From Ignelater luminosus (Eukaryota > Arthropoda > Insecta > Coleoptera > Elateridae), in the NCBI GenBank assembly GCA_011009095.1, contig VTPC01001715.1:155529-219528 (forward strand): a stretch of 64,000 nt of DNA, written 5' to 3'. The translations under genes and the position numbers were made by a program. Positions 48,080 through 58,360 of this stretch are shown piece by piece (within the stretch, counting starts at the first letter, position 1; each line of letters starts with the position of its first letter). The notes below the pieces were generated by a model, which was not told where the DNA came from, did not search any database, and saw only the letters and a list, made by a program, of their open reading frames with translations.

Positions 48080-48720
48080 TTATCTACTGTTCTGTTTTGT
48101 TGAATAGTTGTCTGACAGTGAAGTTAATAATCCACACGATGTAAACAAATTGTCAAAAAATAAATGAAACTGCTTATTCGGCCATTTCCCTTTTAACACG
48201 TTAGTGTATGTTAGTACAACGCCAGATCCAACGCCTAATTCTCTGTATAAATTTTCTATGTGACTTGTAGCTCCTTGGTAGAGTTCCATCCAATTGAGAT
48301 ATCCTAAACGAGTACAACCCACCCATAATTTATACCCATATCTAATAGCACAATCTAATAGGTTTACCATGAATATATTGTTTGCAGCCATGGCGACCGT
48401 AATAGGACACCATCGTTTCATTAACACTGTGATGTTCTTGTAATGATGCTAGTTCCAAAAAATCTTTGATTCAAGTGGTTGAAGAGAGGTCGTGGTTTGG
48501 AAAACTTATCAGTCTGAACAAGACTGTTATTATCAGCGAAATGAATATTCCTCAAAATATATTCAAATCTATGTCGAGGTATTTCGTTTGCAAACGGTCA
48601 TTGTAAGTGTCTTTTTCTCTCTCCCAGAACATGCGACGTCGAGGTAGCTGAACATAGCCTCCTAGAAAGTTTTACATTTCACGCACAGTGACATTACTGT
48701 CCTTGTTCTTTTGAACAGCA
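48080..48720 (-). mobile_element. piggyBac-type transposase relic
   Basis: Minus-strand reading from about 48700 gives FLGGYVQLPRRRMFWERE with a nearby stop. A 115-codon open piece (48427-48080) then contains KLWVGCTRLGY, LYQGATS, LGVGSGVVL and HLFFDNLFTSCGLL. The last matches the (H)xxFDNFFTS block carrying a catalytic Asp in piggyBac transposases. The order of blocks is right, but the rest of the DDE domain and the termini are missing. Inactive fragment. Confidence 0.8.
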
Positions 48721-49135
48721 TATCTAAAATAAACAGCAGGAATAGAAAAAATTAGGAAACACAGAATTACACACTAAATACCTGTTAGATTCTGTTATGA
48801 TCATTTCAATAAGTTCATCATCTTCGTAAACAAATTCTTTGGTGCAGAATTGCTATTTTTTCAGTAACAAATGTGTTAAACCTCAACCACTAAAATATTC
48901 ATACTTTCTTAATCACCCATACGCCCACTGACTTCACTGATAGCAGGACTATAAATTAGCATCCAGAGAAATACATATTATATCAAACTATAACTTATAT
49001 CAAAATATGTATAAATAAACATTACGGCTTCGATCGTAGAATTTCTACATTAGGCCATCCTGACATCCAAGCCTGTCTGTCCTCGGGTGTAATTTATCTG
49101 TAAACAAATAAAAGATAATTATATCTTAACAATTA
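48721..49135. other. Short AT-rich stretch, no gene seen
   Basis: No feature supported between the piggyBac and gypsy relics. Confidence 0.4.
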
Positions 49136-49139
49136 TTAA

Positions 49140-50070
49140 ATGTAAAGTAACGAATCTGCCGATCCCTGAAAGCACACTTTCCAGGTCTTTTAATTGTTTT
49201 CGGCATTAAAACACATCTGTGTAAGAGATCCGCCGAGTTCTTGAGATCCACTGACCCTTTATTTGATTAAGGCACGTTTGCCAGGGGTTTGTCAAATTCT
49301 TGTTAGTGTTGGAAAGAGGTCCATTGATTCTTGCTCTCGTTTTGGCGTTTCCTCTACACCAAAGTGTCCAGCATTATCATGACACAAACGGCAAATCTGC
49401 ATACGAGCTGCTTTTGGGACTACCCAAACCTTTTTGCGATTTTCCAACTTCTTACAGACTTTTTAATTTTTAAGCTCATATTCGTTAAAGTCCTGTTTCC
49501 TTTCGGTACACCTTTTTCCAAAATGTTGTAACTGTAGATCTTCCTGGTGTGCCGTGACTATCCAGTCTCCCTCTGTTAGATTTATTTGATTGATTTTTAC
49601 TGTAAGGGTTTCAACTGGATTTCTAAGGGCATCAGCATGTGCCATTCGTGAACCAGATCTATGGGCAATCTCAAATGTAAGTTCTTGGATTTTTAACCGT
49701 CAGCTTCCAATTCTAGAGAGTAAGTCTTTCTTGAAGATGGAAAGCGTGGTTTTCAGAGTACAATCTGTCACAAGCTTAAAAGTGATTCCTAACAAGTAAA
49801 CACGAAAGTATCGTAACGCTAGAACTACTGCTATAGTCTCGAGTTCATACAAATGATATTGACGTTGGTCATATGTAGTTTGCTCGGTAAAGAGACAATG
49901 TTTAACAACAATTAAAAGAATAGGGTCACTCGTAAGTATCTCTTTTACACACAGATGGGCTATTTGTTGAGGTTTGTCCCAAGTCCAAGACATGGCTTTG
50001 TTTGTTAAGTGCGTTAACGGTTCCACAACAATGAACTTTCTAAAATAACCAACCAACCTTGAGAACTAAC
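49140..50070 (-). mobile_element. Ty3/gypsy-type LTR retrotransposon relic: RT end, RNase H, integrase zinc region
   Basis: The minus strand from 50056 begins with VGYFRKFI, typical of the RT-RNase H junction of Ty3/gypsy polyproteins. It passes through an RNase H block (YHLYELETIAVVLALRYFR), a connection block with HADALRNP (about 49640), and then ICRLCHDNAGHFG (about 49400), which resembles the H2C2 zinc-binding start of integrase. Several frames and stops are involved. No LTRs were found. It is an inactive fragment; only its parts are described here. Confidence 0.75.
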
Positions 50071-50089
50071 ATATTTGTTTTACAGTTTA

Positions 50090-51275
50090 CATATGAAGCT
50101 TGCTGAAAAAATCTCTGCAAATGGTTAAGGAAAACTGGTTTTGTAGTTTTTCAGAATATTTGCCTTTAGCATCAATACACTTTTGCATACGCTCAAACCA
50201 ACCTTCGAAGCATTTCTTCTAATCTGAAGCTGATATCTCAGAAACCAGTTGCCTAAATGCCCCAAGGGCTGCTTCCGGCGAATAATAACCTCACCACGCA
50301 TCTTGTTTTTGATTGTCGAGAACAGAAAGAAGTCATTTAGTGCTAGATCGGGCGAATACGAACAATGCAACATCAATTTCTCTTTTTCACTGGCTAAAAG
50401 GTCGACAGTTTGTGATGCTGTGTGGGCACTTGCATTGTCATAGTGAAGAAGGATGCACTGATGTGAATTGTTTTTTTTTGATTTTACCGATGACTTCAGG
50501 TAAATAAATTGTTATGTACCAATCAGCATTCACAGTTCTTCGATTCTCTACAGCTATGGTTGCCACATGTCTAGAAATACGAATGAAACAAACGATTCTT
50601 TGCTTTGCAACACTGCTTGAACGAACAACTTTTGCGGGTTTTGGCTCACCTCGAAACATCCAAGCAGTGGATTGTTGTTTAGTTGCCGACTCGTTTGAGT
50701 AGATCCAACTTTCGTCATCAGCAACAATAACGTACACTAAATTTGAATGACCTTGGTTGAATTTCTTCAGCACTTCTTTGCACCAATCTATACGATTCTT
50801 CTTTTGAGTTTTACTCGAATTATGTGGAATTCAGCGACTGCAAAGCTTCCGCACGTTTAAAATCGTCTGTATTGCTTTTACGTCAATACCCAAGGTGACC
50901 CCTATTTTACGGTATGTCACATGCCAATCTCGCTCAAATATCTCACGCACAGCATCAACGTTAATGACAACAAACCCTTTTCTATTATCTGTGGTGGCAA
51001 CAACAGACGTGAATGGACGACGTTTACGAAATTCACCATTGAAAAAACAATTTCCAAGCTGAAACTCAGCAAACCAATTATAAACAGTTCCATTCGATGG
51101 AGCTTTCTTACCATAAGCCGTTTGATGTATTGTTTGGGTATTAAGTTGCTTCGAAAATCGTAAAAAGTTATTGTTCGAAAATGTTCACAAAATTACTTTG
51201 TTTAAAGCGCTATGTAAACAGAACTGGTTAGCTTGGGTACGAACTGTCAACTGAATTATAGGTTAGAAGTGACAA
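50090..51275 (-). mobile_element. mariner-family transposase, nearly full length but broken
   Basis: Minus-strand pieces in order: an N-terminal HTH region (51114-50890), VADDESWIYSNE (about 50710) with the first catalytic Asp, HYDNASAHTASQTVDLL (about 50440) with the second, and YSPDLALNDFFLF (about 50350) with the third. The last two Asp residues are spaced as in mariner D,D34D elements. A frameshift lies near the run of T at 50469-50477 (poly-A on the coding strand). Another separates the catalytic end from the C-terminal WFERMQKCID region, and a stop replaces one codon there. Terminal inverted repeats were not clearly recognised, so the ends are approximate. Confidence 0.88.
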
Positions 51276-51479
51276 ATTCTTCGAATTTTACAATGGCACA
51301 ACTCTGATACCGATTGCAGAATTTTTTCCAGCAACAGTTTCCAACTTCTTCTTACCTGGTGTCACTCTATCGCCACTTATGTCTCGTAGTCGATTTGGAT
51401 CTTGAAGAGAAAGTTGTTCCAGGCCTTGGTCAAGAGTAGAGGATAGAATAATTATGTATATCACCCAAATACGTAAAAA

Positions 51480-51625
51480 CCTGATAATATCTAGAAGCAA
51501 GATCTAAAATTACAAAATACTTACTTTTTCCTAAGCGACCAAATTGTTCCTCAATCAAAGGAAGAGGGTATCGATTCTTTTACTGTAGAAGTTAAATCCT
51601 AGGGGTAGCTATATCGAACTGTTAC
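51480..51625 (-). mobile_element. Ty3/gypsy-type RT fragment, other side of the mariner element
   Basis: The minus strand at about 51590-51480 reads RYPLPLIEEQFGRL, then a frame break, then FVILDLASRYYQVF. These match the RT fingers block (NRYPLPLI...LD) of Ty3/gypsy elements. It lies upstream, in element orientation, of the RT end and RNase H at 50056. Parts of the intervening RT are missing. Confidence 0.65.
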
Positions 51626-51681
51626 CTCAATATTACTGGACAATCCAGATTTTGAACAATAGTGTAGGTATTCAAATCTTC

Positions 51682-51699
51682 TTGATTGATTGATTGATT
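51682..51699 (+). repeat. Solo (TTGA)n tract
   Basis: ttgattgattgattgatt matches the 3' tail of the two non-LTR copies, here on the + strand. No RT sequence is recognisable upstream, so it may be a very short truncated insertion or a chance microsatellite. Confidence 0.6.
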
Positions 51700-51943
51700 A
51701 AGCAGCGTGTGCATATACAGGATGTTTCAACGATTTGTGAACGGAGAATAGTATCATTACTTGATTGCCAGTCATTTTTGACAGGCAATATTTTTATTTT
51801 GACAAATGACACTTATTCTAACTAACCCATAAGACGTAATTTTGGCCAATTCCCTTAATCACCTAATTTTCCATTGAGTTCCTTTTAAGCAAGAGCAAGG
51901 AGACGAGGTGTAAAAAACTTTAATAATAGCTTAACTAGACAAT

Positions 51944-53029
51944 ATGCCAATATGTTGTTTATCACTTTCATTAGACCTACAGCACGGTAGTATCAAGCTT
52001 ATAGCTTATTTAACAATAGCTGTTGCCATTTGGAATATAGCATACTGTATATACCTTTTGAATTTTGCGATAGCAACAAGACAAGATGTTGGCGATTACC
52101 TTGACATGGTATCTGAAAACGATGGCACCATCATACCGATTCTTGCGGTATTTCCAGCGGTTTTATGTATAGCTACGAGTGCTGCCTCATTCTATTTATT
52201 ATATAGGGCGTTTAGTGTAAATACAAAACCGAACATAAACAATCTAATGTATTCATTCGTATTGCTTTTGCTTGGAACTATTTTGATTACCTTGATAATT
52301 TGTTTGATGCTACTAACTCGCATCTACTCATCAAGTAAGACGCTGCATGATGGTATTATGGAAGCGATGAACAATTACCGTTCAGATTCTCTAATCAAGA
52401 GTCGAATAGATTCTCTCCAAATACAGTTTCAATGTTGCGGTAGTGTACAGTATAAGGAATGGTATGAAATTACATGGTACGATACAAATTTAGTAGACAA
52501 AAAGTGAGTCAAACCAGTTATTTAACTAATAGGTATCTACTTATAATAAATGAATCCTTTTTATGCAGAGATGAGAATGAATATAGGTATCAAGCACCTT
52601 TTAGTTGTTGTTCGATGAAATCGATATATCCCTGCATACATCACAACATTGAATCTTCAGGATTACCATATAAATACACAAAGGAGCAGAATTTTAGTCT
52701 TTCAACCGCAGGTTGTTTTAAAGTTGTTGTGCAACTAAAGAAGCAAATTGGCTTGGCCGTTATTGGCAGGCTAGCAGCACTAGTGTTTACGCAAGTAGGA
52801 TATTACAGAATACCCGTGATTATGCAAAGCATTATAACAATTATGTTTCTAGCTACTAATGACCACGACGGTGAGACTTTTACAAACGGCCCATTCTTTA
52901 ACAAATGTACTTTTTTGTCCGAATGCTATCTATACGAGTTGGTTGTTTGGATATTACAGAAAAAGAAAACCTGGCGAACCTCCACCTGTGCCTCCAATAC
53001 CAAAAGAACTCATGGATAATGGGGAATAA
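51944..53029 (+). CDS. Peripherin/RDS-like tetraspanin (three exons)
   Basis: Exons 51944-52503, 52569-52794 and 52853-53029 join in frame through introns of 65 and 58 bp. The product of about 320 residues has four membrane helices: about residues 17-45, 64-90, 97-123 and the last spanning exons 2-3. A large extracellular loop contains the tetraspanin CCG motif (QCCGSVQYKEWYEI), APFSCC, YPCIHH and a final GC. CCG followed by xxWYEI and PFSCC is characteristic of the peripherin-2/ROM1 branch. After helix four comes VRLLQTA, like RYLQT in peripherin, and a proline-rich tail ending PPIPKELMDNGE. The third exon is needed: reading straight through exon 2 loses this tail. Role inferred: membrane scaffold; tissue unknown. 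The N-terminus (MPICCLSL) is unusual for a tetraspanin. Confidence 0.8.
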
Positions 53030-53195
53030 TGCTGGTTTTTATTTATTATATCATTCTAATTAGTTTTAACTTTATTGATACTTATTTAAGGTACATTAGT
53101 GTTATTTGTTTATTTATACAGAAGTATAAGTTTTTGTTTGCTTTTATTATACCTTTATACTAATAGTTTGTGTAGTGAATTTTTTTTAAGTTAGG
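53030..53195 (+). other. 3' flank of the tetraspanin gene
   Basis: AT-rich sequence between the tetraspanin stop and the convergent protease homolog. No clear AATAAA was seen on the + strand. The genes are convergent and less than 400 bp apart. Confidence 0.4.
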
Positions 53196-53339
53196 CTACT
53201 AATGTGCAAACAGTTTTTCTGTAACTGTACATCCTGTATTGACTAATTCTCTAGAGGGGGATCTTATTGAACTGTTAGCAAACCAAACTTGACAAAATGT
53301 TTTGAATTTTAAAACAAGCATAATTTTATCTGCAATATT

Positions 53340-54186
53340 ATATATGATTATGTAAGATATTATATTTTCTTCAATCCAACTTAAATAATATCCTACATCC
53401 AGATATCCATGTGGAACTTCTGGATAACATGTACCAAACGAAACAATACCTTCCTGATGCCAATGCAAATTTACCCGAGTACTGTACTGATCCATTTAAT
53501 CTTATTAACCCGATATGATAATGCTCACTTTCTACATAATCAGGATGAAGTATAATCTTTTCAATTCCAAAATCTCGAACGGGTTCACTGCATTCTAAAA
53601 TATGGGAGTCCTCCATGCAATCCGTTTCGTTAATCAAAAAATATTCACCCAATCGAACACTCACTCTAAGAAGAATTCTCAAATCAACCTAAATGCATTT
53701 TTAAATAATTGTTACTCAGGGTAGAACGTCAAGATATGTCAACACATATCTTCTATTAATAAGGGATCCACTACAGAAGAATTTTTGATACATCAAGGAT
53801 CCATTTTCATTCTTGCGATTGTATTCTAATAAAGATAACCAAGGAAATTCTGTAATTACTGTACCGTTGACGGTATGAAAATAATCATCTGAGTGCTGCA
53901 AGCCATATATTCTTTCATCAAGTAAAAGATCCTTTAAAGTAGTAGGCTCGTATTTCTTATTTTTCTCCTTTAGCGTAAAATTAGAATGGGAACCGCAGCT
54001 TACCATTGGTTCAATTAGTGTACCACCACAATTTGACTGGCATTGAAATTCTCGATCCGATTGTGGATTAAATAAAATAGAACAAGAATACAAAGACTTA
54101 CATGTTGCCGTTTCGTTGTTTGGAGTTACACATTCGCCTGAAAAGAAAAACAAAAAAATTATAGCTTGAAACAAAAAAGAACGCAT
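53340..54186 (-). pseudogene. CLIP-domain serine protease homolog, damaged
   Basis: Minus strand. 54186-53716 reads a hydrophobic start (MRSFLFQAIIFLFFFSG), a CLIP-like region with six cysteines (ECV, TCK, YSC, QCQ, NCG, SCG) and the start of a chymotrypsin-like domain (EFPWLSLLEY, CSGSLINRRYVLT). The tttcag at about 54141 may instead be a splice acceptor, in which case the signal peptide is elsewhere. Where LTAAHC should follow, the sequence reads LTYLDVLP and stops, so the catalytic His is lost. After an acceptor at 53689, 53688-53475 gives VRLGEY and IGLIRL, with His in place of the catalytic Asp. The segment that should carry GDSGG is missing, and 53453-53340 resumes in another frame with GIVSFGTC and YYLSWIEENI. 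All three catalytic residues are gone. Clip-domain homologs act in insect immunity and melanisation cascades; this copy looks like a pseudogene or misassembly. Confidence 0.75.
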
Positions 54187-54492
54187 AACAAGGTTTACTT
54201 ATGTTATATGCCCGTTATAATTGTATCTTAGTGGTAATTACAAGCAAAAGTATCTCTAAACGCAACGTTTTAATACTGTGCGCAGTCAAGAATTAATGTG
54301 CCAATTCGAAGTTGTTGCTTGATGAGCCGAAATCAGAAGATGAGTAGAGCAGCTGGTTTCGCATTTCAAGGTTAACATATGAATTTTGTTTATTAATTAG
54401 AAACAGAAATATTCATGAATTAGCACAAAGCGTGCCGAATTCGTTGGTAGGTATCTCTCTGTTATTAATTCAGCTACAAAAAAAAAACGATT

Positions 54493-55056
54493 AAGCTTCA
54501 TTCACAATACACAAATTAGTAATTAGAATTAGTAATTACACTTAGGCGTAGAACCTTGTAAGCTTTCATAACAATATAATCATTCAGAATCAAACCAATT
54601 AGTAATTATACTTAATACTTAACGTAAACGCTTGCAAGGTCCAAGCTTTTTCGTTAATTTACATACTAATTGAAATTCTTGATATGCGCATTTTCTTAAT
54701 TTCTTTTTTTCTTGTTTGTATGGCGCGGTGTCGCAAGTGACGCTCGATCAGTCATTCATAACCTCAAAAATCCGGAAGCCCTCAAGTGTTTAGAAAAAGT
54801 GATTTTCAAGTATTTAAATTTCTTTTTAATTTTGACTTTATAGGAGTTACATGCGCGTTATATTTTTCACGAATTTCATGTCGTTACGTAAGAAAACTGC
54901 AGTTGCTTCTTATGAATGGCTCATAGAGAGCGCAGTTAAATGCTGACTAATTGCTAAATTAATTTTAACAATGTGAATGCAAGTTTTCAAAGATATTCCA
55001 AGTATAATTATAAGTGCTAATTCTAATTACTAATTTAGGTATTGTGAATGAAGCTT
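54493..55056. mobile_element. MITE-like element with long terminal inverted repeats
   Basis: The left end aagcttcattcacaatac (54493) and the right end gtattgtgaatgaagctt (55039-55056) are inverted repeats. The match extends inward for about 45 bp (…aaattagtaattagaatta… against its complement) with few mismatches. The 564-bp element has no coding capacity. Flanks tta/tac may reflect a short target duplication. Confidence 0.8.
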
Positions 55057-56159
55057 TACACATTAGCGGTCTAGGTTTGCAAGACAAATGCACTGGCAAA
55101 AACGAAAATCCGATCGCTTTTGTCTGCTTTTTTTAGTTCAAATCTAATTCGTTTTTCGGATTTATGTAGGTTCAGGTTATTCACCGCACAAGGGCGGCAA
55201 ATTAAAGGGACACATTTGGCTAATTAAAGAAACGAAATTTTTATTGGTGCTAGACGGACTGGAATAAAAAAGTGTCTTTCATGTTGAGCGGTAAATATGC
55301 ATCCTTGACTAAAATTCCCCTAAATGTTATAGCAAAATAATTTGCCCCATTTCCCCCCAGTAGCCCCACTACTGCACAAGATCTCGTCAAGCTCTATAAA
55401 AGTTTTTACCAGAAGTGTTTACATCTCGCACGATTTCCGAAATATAGTAGTCTAAAAATCTTCCTCTTCTCCAGCAAACTCCAAATCAGCTGAATCAACC
55501 TAACCTAATAAATAAATAAATAAATACTCAAAAAAATCGCATTCGAGTTCTTGGGATAGGAAAACTGAGGAGTTTACAGTGATATGAAACTCAAGTCACG
55601 CAAGTTAGACCAAGTGATTTTTGTCCAGTTTTCGGTATTCAGCAGATATTAGTTAGCGGTCAAGGGATAGAGGACTACGAGGTTAGTGGAAACAACTATA
55701 AGAAACAGGTAATAATGGTAATGGGACGGCTTACTATAATGCAGGGTTAGTTGGCTTTTCTCTTGGCTCAAGAATTCCTTTTTATGTTTGAGCAGCTTTT
55801 AGTATATTCGTCGTTCTAAATGCAAATAATGCAAATGCAAAATAATAAACCAAACCCTTCTAAGGACAAACGCTTGAGGACAGAAATAGAGTCAGCTTCC
55901 GAAACGTCGCACACTGAGACAGAAACCTTCGTAGAGTGATATAAATTATTTTAAGTAATATAAACTGTAGTCATGCACTAGATTTGTTAAAAAGTAAGTC
56001 GATAATATAATAAGGAAACTTATTTTAAGGAATGTTTGTTTATTCGCAGTTTTATAGAGAGCAATTCTAAAACGGAAAAATAACAATGGTGAAATAATTT
56101 TTATTTTACAATCTAAATCTTAATAGTATTATATTGGAAATTTGACATAGTATTCATTT
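55057..56159. other. Intergenic stretch, no gene seen
   Basis: No coding signal. An (AATA)n tract at about 55508-55530, after 'caacctaacct', could be the tail of a short retroposon; its body is not recognised. Confidence 0.4.
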
Positions 56160-58360
56160 CTAATTATCTTCTTCGGACTCTGAAGATAATCTGTCACTAT
56201 CTGAAGCATTATTTTATTTACCTAAAGCTTCCCTAGATGGTAACAGCATTTCGAGAACTTCTTTCGGAAATCTCTTAATTTTTTTTGTGGGAAGCATCCT
56301 ATAACTTGTAATCATAGGATCAAATTAAAAGATCATTAAAGACATTTTAATTAGTTTTCACACGGTTGCAGTTCTGTGAAAAGTCTTGCCTGTATTTTTT
56401 GAGGTCTTTGTTTTGTGCCTCTTCGGCCTCTTCTAATAACTGCCCAATTGATAATAATGATTTTGCGATCACTTTTGGGCCATGGATAAGGAGCTTGTGA
56501 ACAGTTGGAGGCATCTGTCGATATATAATCTTGCAGTATCGATACAGTATGTTTTAAATCTATGATTGTCAAGTTCAAATCCGCTTGAGATTGTTATCAA
56601 TACTACATGAAACCTTTTTAATAATTCATGGTCAAGTCCGGTTACAGATGCTGACATCTACGAGTTTTCAAAAAACCGCCTGGCGGTGTTCCCGTCGTTG
56701 GTGTTGCCGAAACCTGGCTTCGGCCTATCAACCAATAATCCCATCTTATTTTGAAACTCCCTCTGTATTCTTTTCTTATTTTCAGACACTAAGGTTTCTG
56801 ATTTCGTACCATGTGTCTGTCATGACTTTATTGGAAGCTTGTATGAAATGTGCAAAAGGCACTCAAAGCACCGAATCCAGTCATGTAATATAAGGTTTGT
56901 TCCTGCAGCAGTCACAAACGATTTCCAACTATGTTATTTGGCACATGCCCAAATGCAAATTAGCGTTCCAGCAGAAGAAAGTCGAGTAAGTTGACTGGTA
57001 GTCAGATGTTCCAGCAGCTAGCGTAACTGTTTACAAATCGTTTAGTAACCGTTTGTAAAATGCCTGGACCACATGCGCGTTTTTGTCAAATCAACCAACA
57101 AAATGGACGCTGACATCTGACGGTTATCTTGCAAATCACAATTTGTCAGATTCTTGTTCCAGCTGAAACAATGTTTCCAACTAGTTTCTGATTTTAAATA
57201 AGTTAGGTACTAGTTTGCAAGAAATCACAAACTGTTTGTGATTTACCGCTGGAACAAACCTAGAGAAAGTCCAAATTGTAAGTGAGAACTTTCTACTTCT
57301 AACTTGAGCATTTATCTACTGAATTGAATTGCTTTGATGTAGCACCACACAGATAGTATTTTTAGGTTGCTTTAGTATCGCTTAAAGTACTGCAAATTTT
57401 GCCGTCAATCATGGCAAGTATGGAACTATGTTTCACAAGTACGTTTATATTGTCCAGGGAAATGGTTGTTGGCTGCAAAGTAGTTATTTATTTTTCAATA
57501 TAATTTTTTTCCAGTCTTGAAACTTCCGTGTCTTCTTGTTGAAACTGCATCTTTATGGGCCTGCAGTACCTCGTTGATGATGGTCGAGGGTTTTGCCATA
57601 AGACAGTGCTTTCCCTTAAATTGGGATATCCATTTATAAGACGTAAAGGAACTAGGGAAGAGAGAAAAACATTTGAGTCAGTAGTATCACTTTCATCAAA
57701 TTTTTGTTTGTATGACTTTAAACCCGAGTTACCGTCGAAACCTCATTTATATAGTAAATTTAAATGGTTCTGCTGATCGGATGTAAGGCCAAAAAAACTT
57801 CTTTTTTTGCCTGCATTAAGCGGTTTGCTGTGTGGTCTACAAATGACTGTAACTCCACTTCAGTATGACTAACACTTGCAGCAATAGACTCTTCTTTAGG
57901 ATAGCATTTTCTGTTCGCCTGTTGCATCATCTTGTATGAAGGAAATTTTATTTTGTCTTTGGATCTTACGACTTCATACTGATGTTTTAAGAGTTTTGCT
58001 TCGACAATCATTTACAGAGCCTCTTCTCTGCTCAAAATGGACGTTTCTTGCTTTTCTACCTTTACCAATGCTCTCATATATTTCCGAGCTCTTGCACGAG
58101 AGGTAGAAGTAATTTCTTTCACTAATTTCATAGCTTGAATTTCTCCAGAAGAGCGTAAACTCATCTGAGTTGCATATGTCGGTTCATCAACAGAATTATT
58201 TAAACGTAACTGTTTAGTTTTCTTGCATTTACCGTACTCAGAAAGTATGCAGTGTGTTGCTAAGTGAGAAATGCTATAATGTTTACAATAAAATAAGATG
58301 ATTTTGAATTTATATTTTTTAAATTTCTATCAACTTTTAAAGCTTCCTGCCCCCACAGTG
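56160..58360 (-). mobile_element. Transib (RAG1-related) transposase relic
   Basis: Minus strand, in order: KFPSYKMMQQANRKCYP and VELQSFVDHTANRL (about 57950-57800), then GFDGNSGLKSYKQKF with the first acidic residue (about 57730). Next come LWQNPRPSSTRYCRP (about 57590), LAMIDGKICSTLSDT with the second Asp (about 57410) and YLCGATSKQFN, a CxxC-type metal block (about 57335). Then HDWIRCFECLLHISYKL (56880-56830), LLVDRPKPGFGNTNDGNTA (about 56720) and IGQLLEEAEEAQNKDLKKYR with the third acidic residue (about 56410). This order, and the CxxCxAT and SEEAQExxNK-like blocks, correspond to the RAG1 core and to Transib transposases. Stops and frameshifts make it inactive. A 367-bp element interrupts it at 56894-57260. 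The minus strand at 58360-58354 reads CACTGTG, a plausible Transib terminus. The family is assigned from memory of conserved blocks. Confidence 0.75.
56894..57260. mobile_element. Small TIR element nested in the Transib relic
   Basis: The left end is GGTTTGTTCC (56894) and the right end GGAACAAACC (57251-57260), with weaker inverted similarity inward (TCACAAAC on both sides). The motif GTTCCAGC(A/T/G)G recurs several times inside. No coding capacity. Removing it, with one copy of a flanking TA, restores continuous reading of the transposase (FGLS then LLHDWIR), which defines the insertion site and a TA target. Confidence 0.85.

Noticed and set aside
52474..53019. 181-codon frame as the complete tetraspanin C-terminus
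   Set aside because: It reads through intron 1 at its start and an intron at 52795-52852; splicing the latter gives a proper helix 4, RLLQTA and a proline-rich tail instead.
55922..55945. Left terminus of the Transib relic (cgtcgcacactgagac)
   Set aside because: Similarity to the right end is too weak and the flanking five bases (cgtcg against cgtag) do not match exactly.
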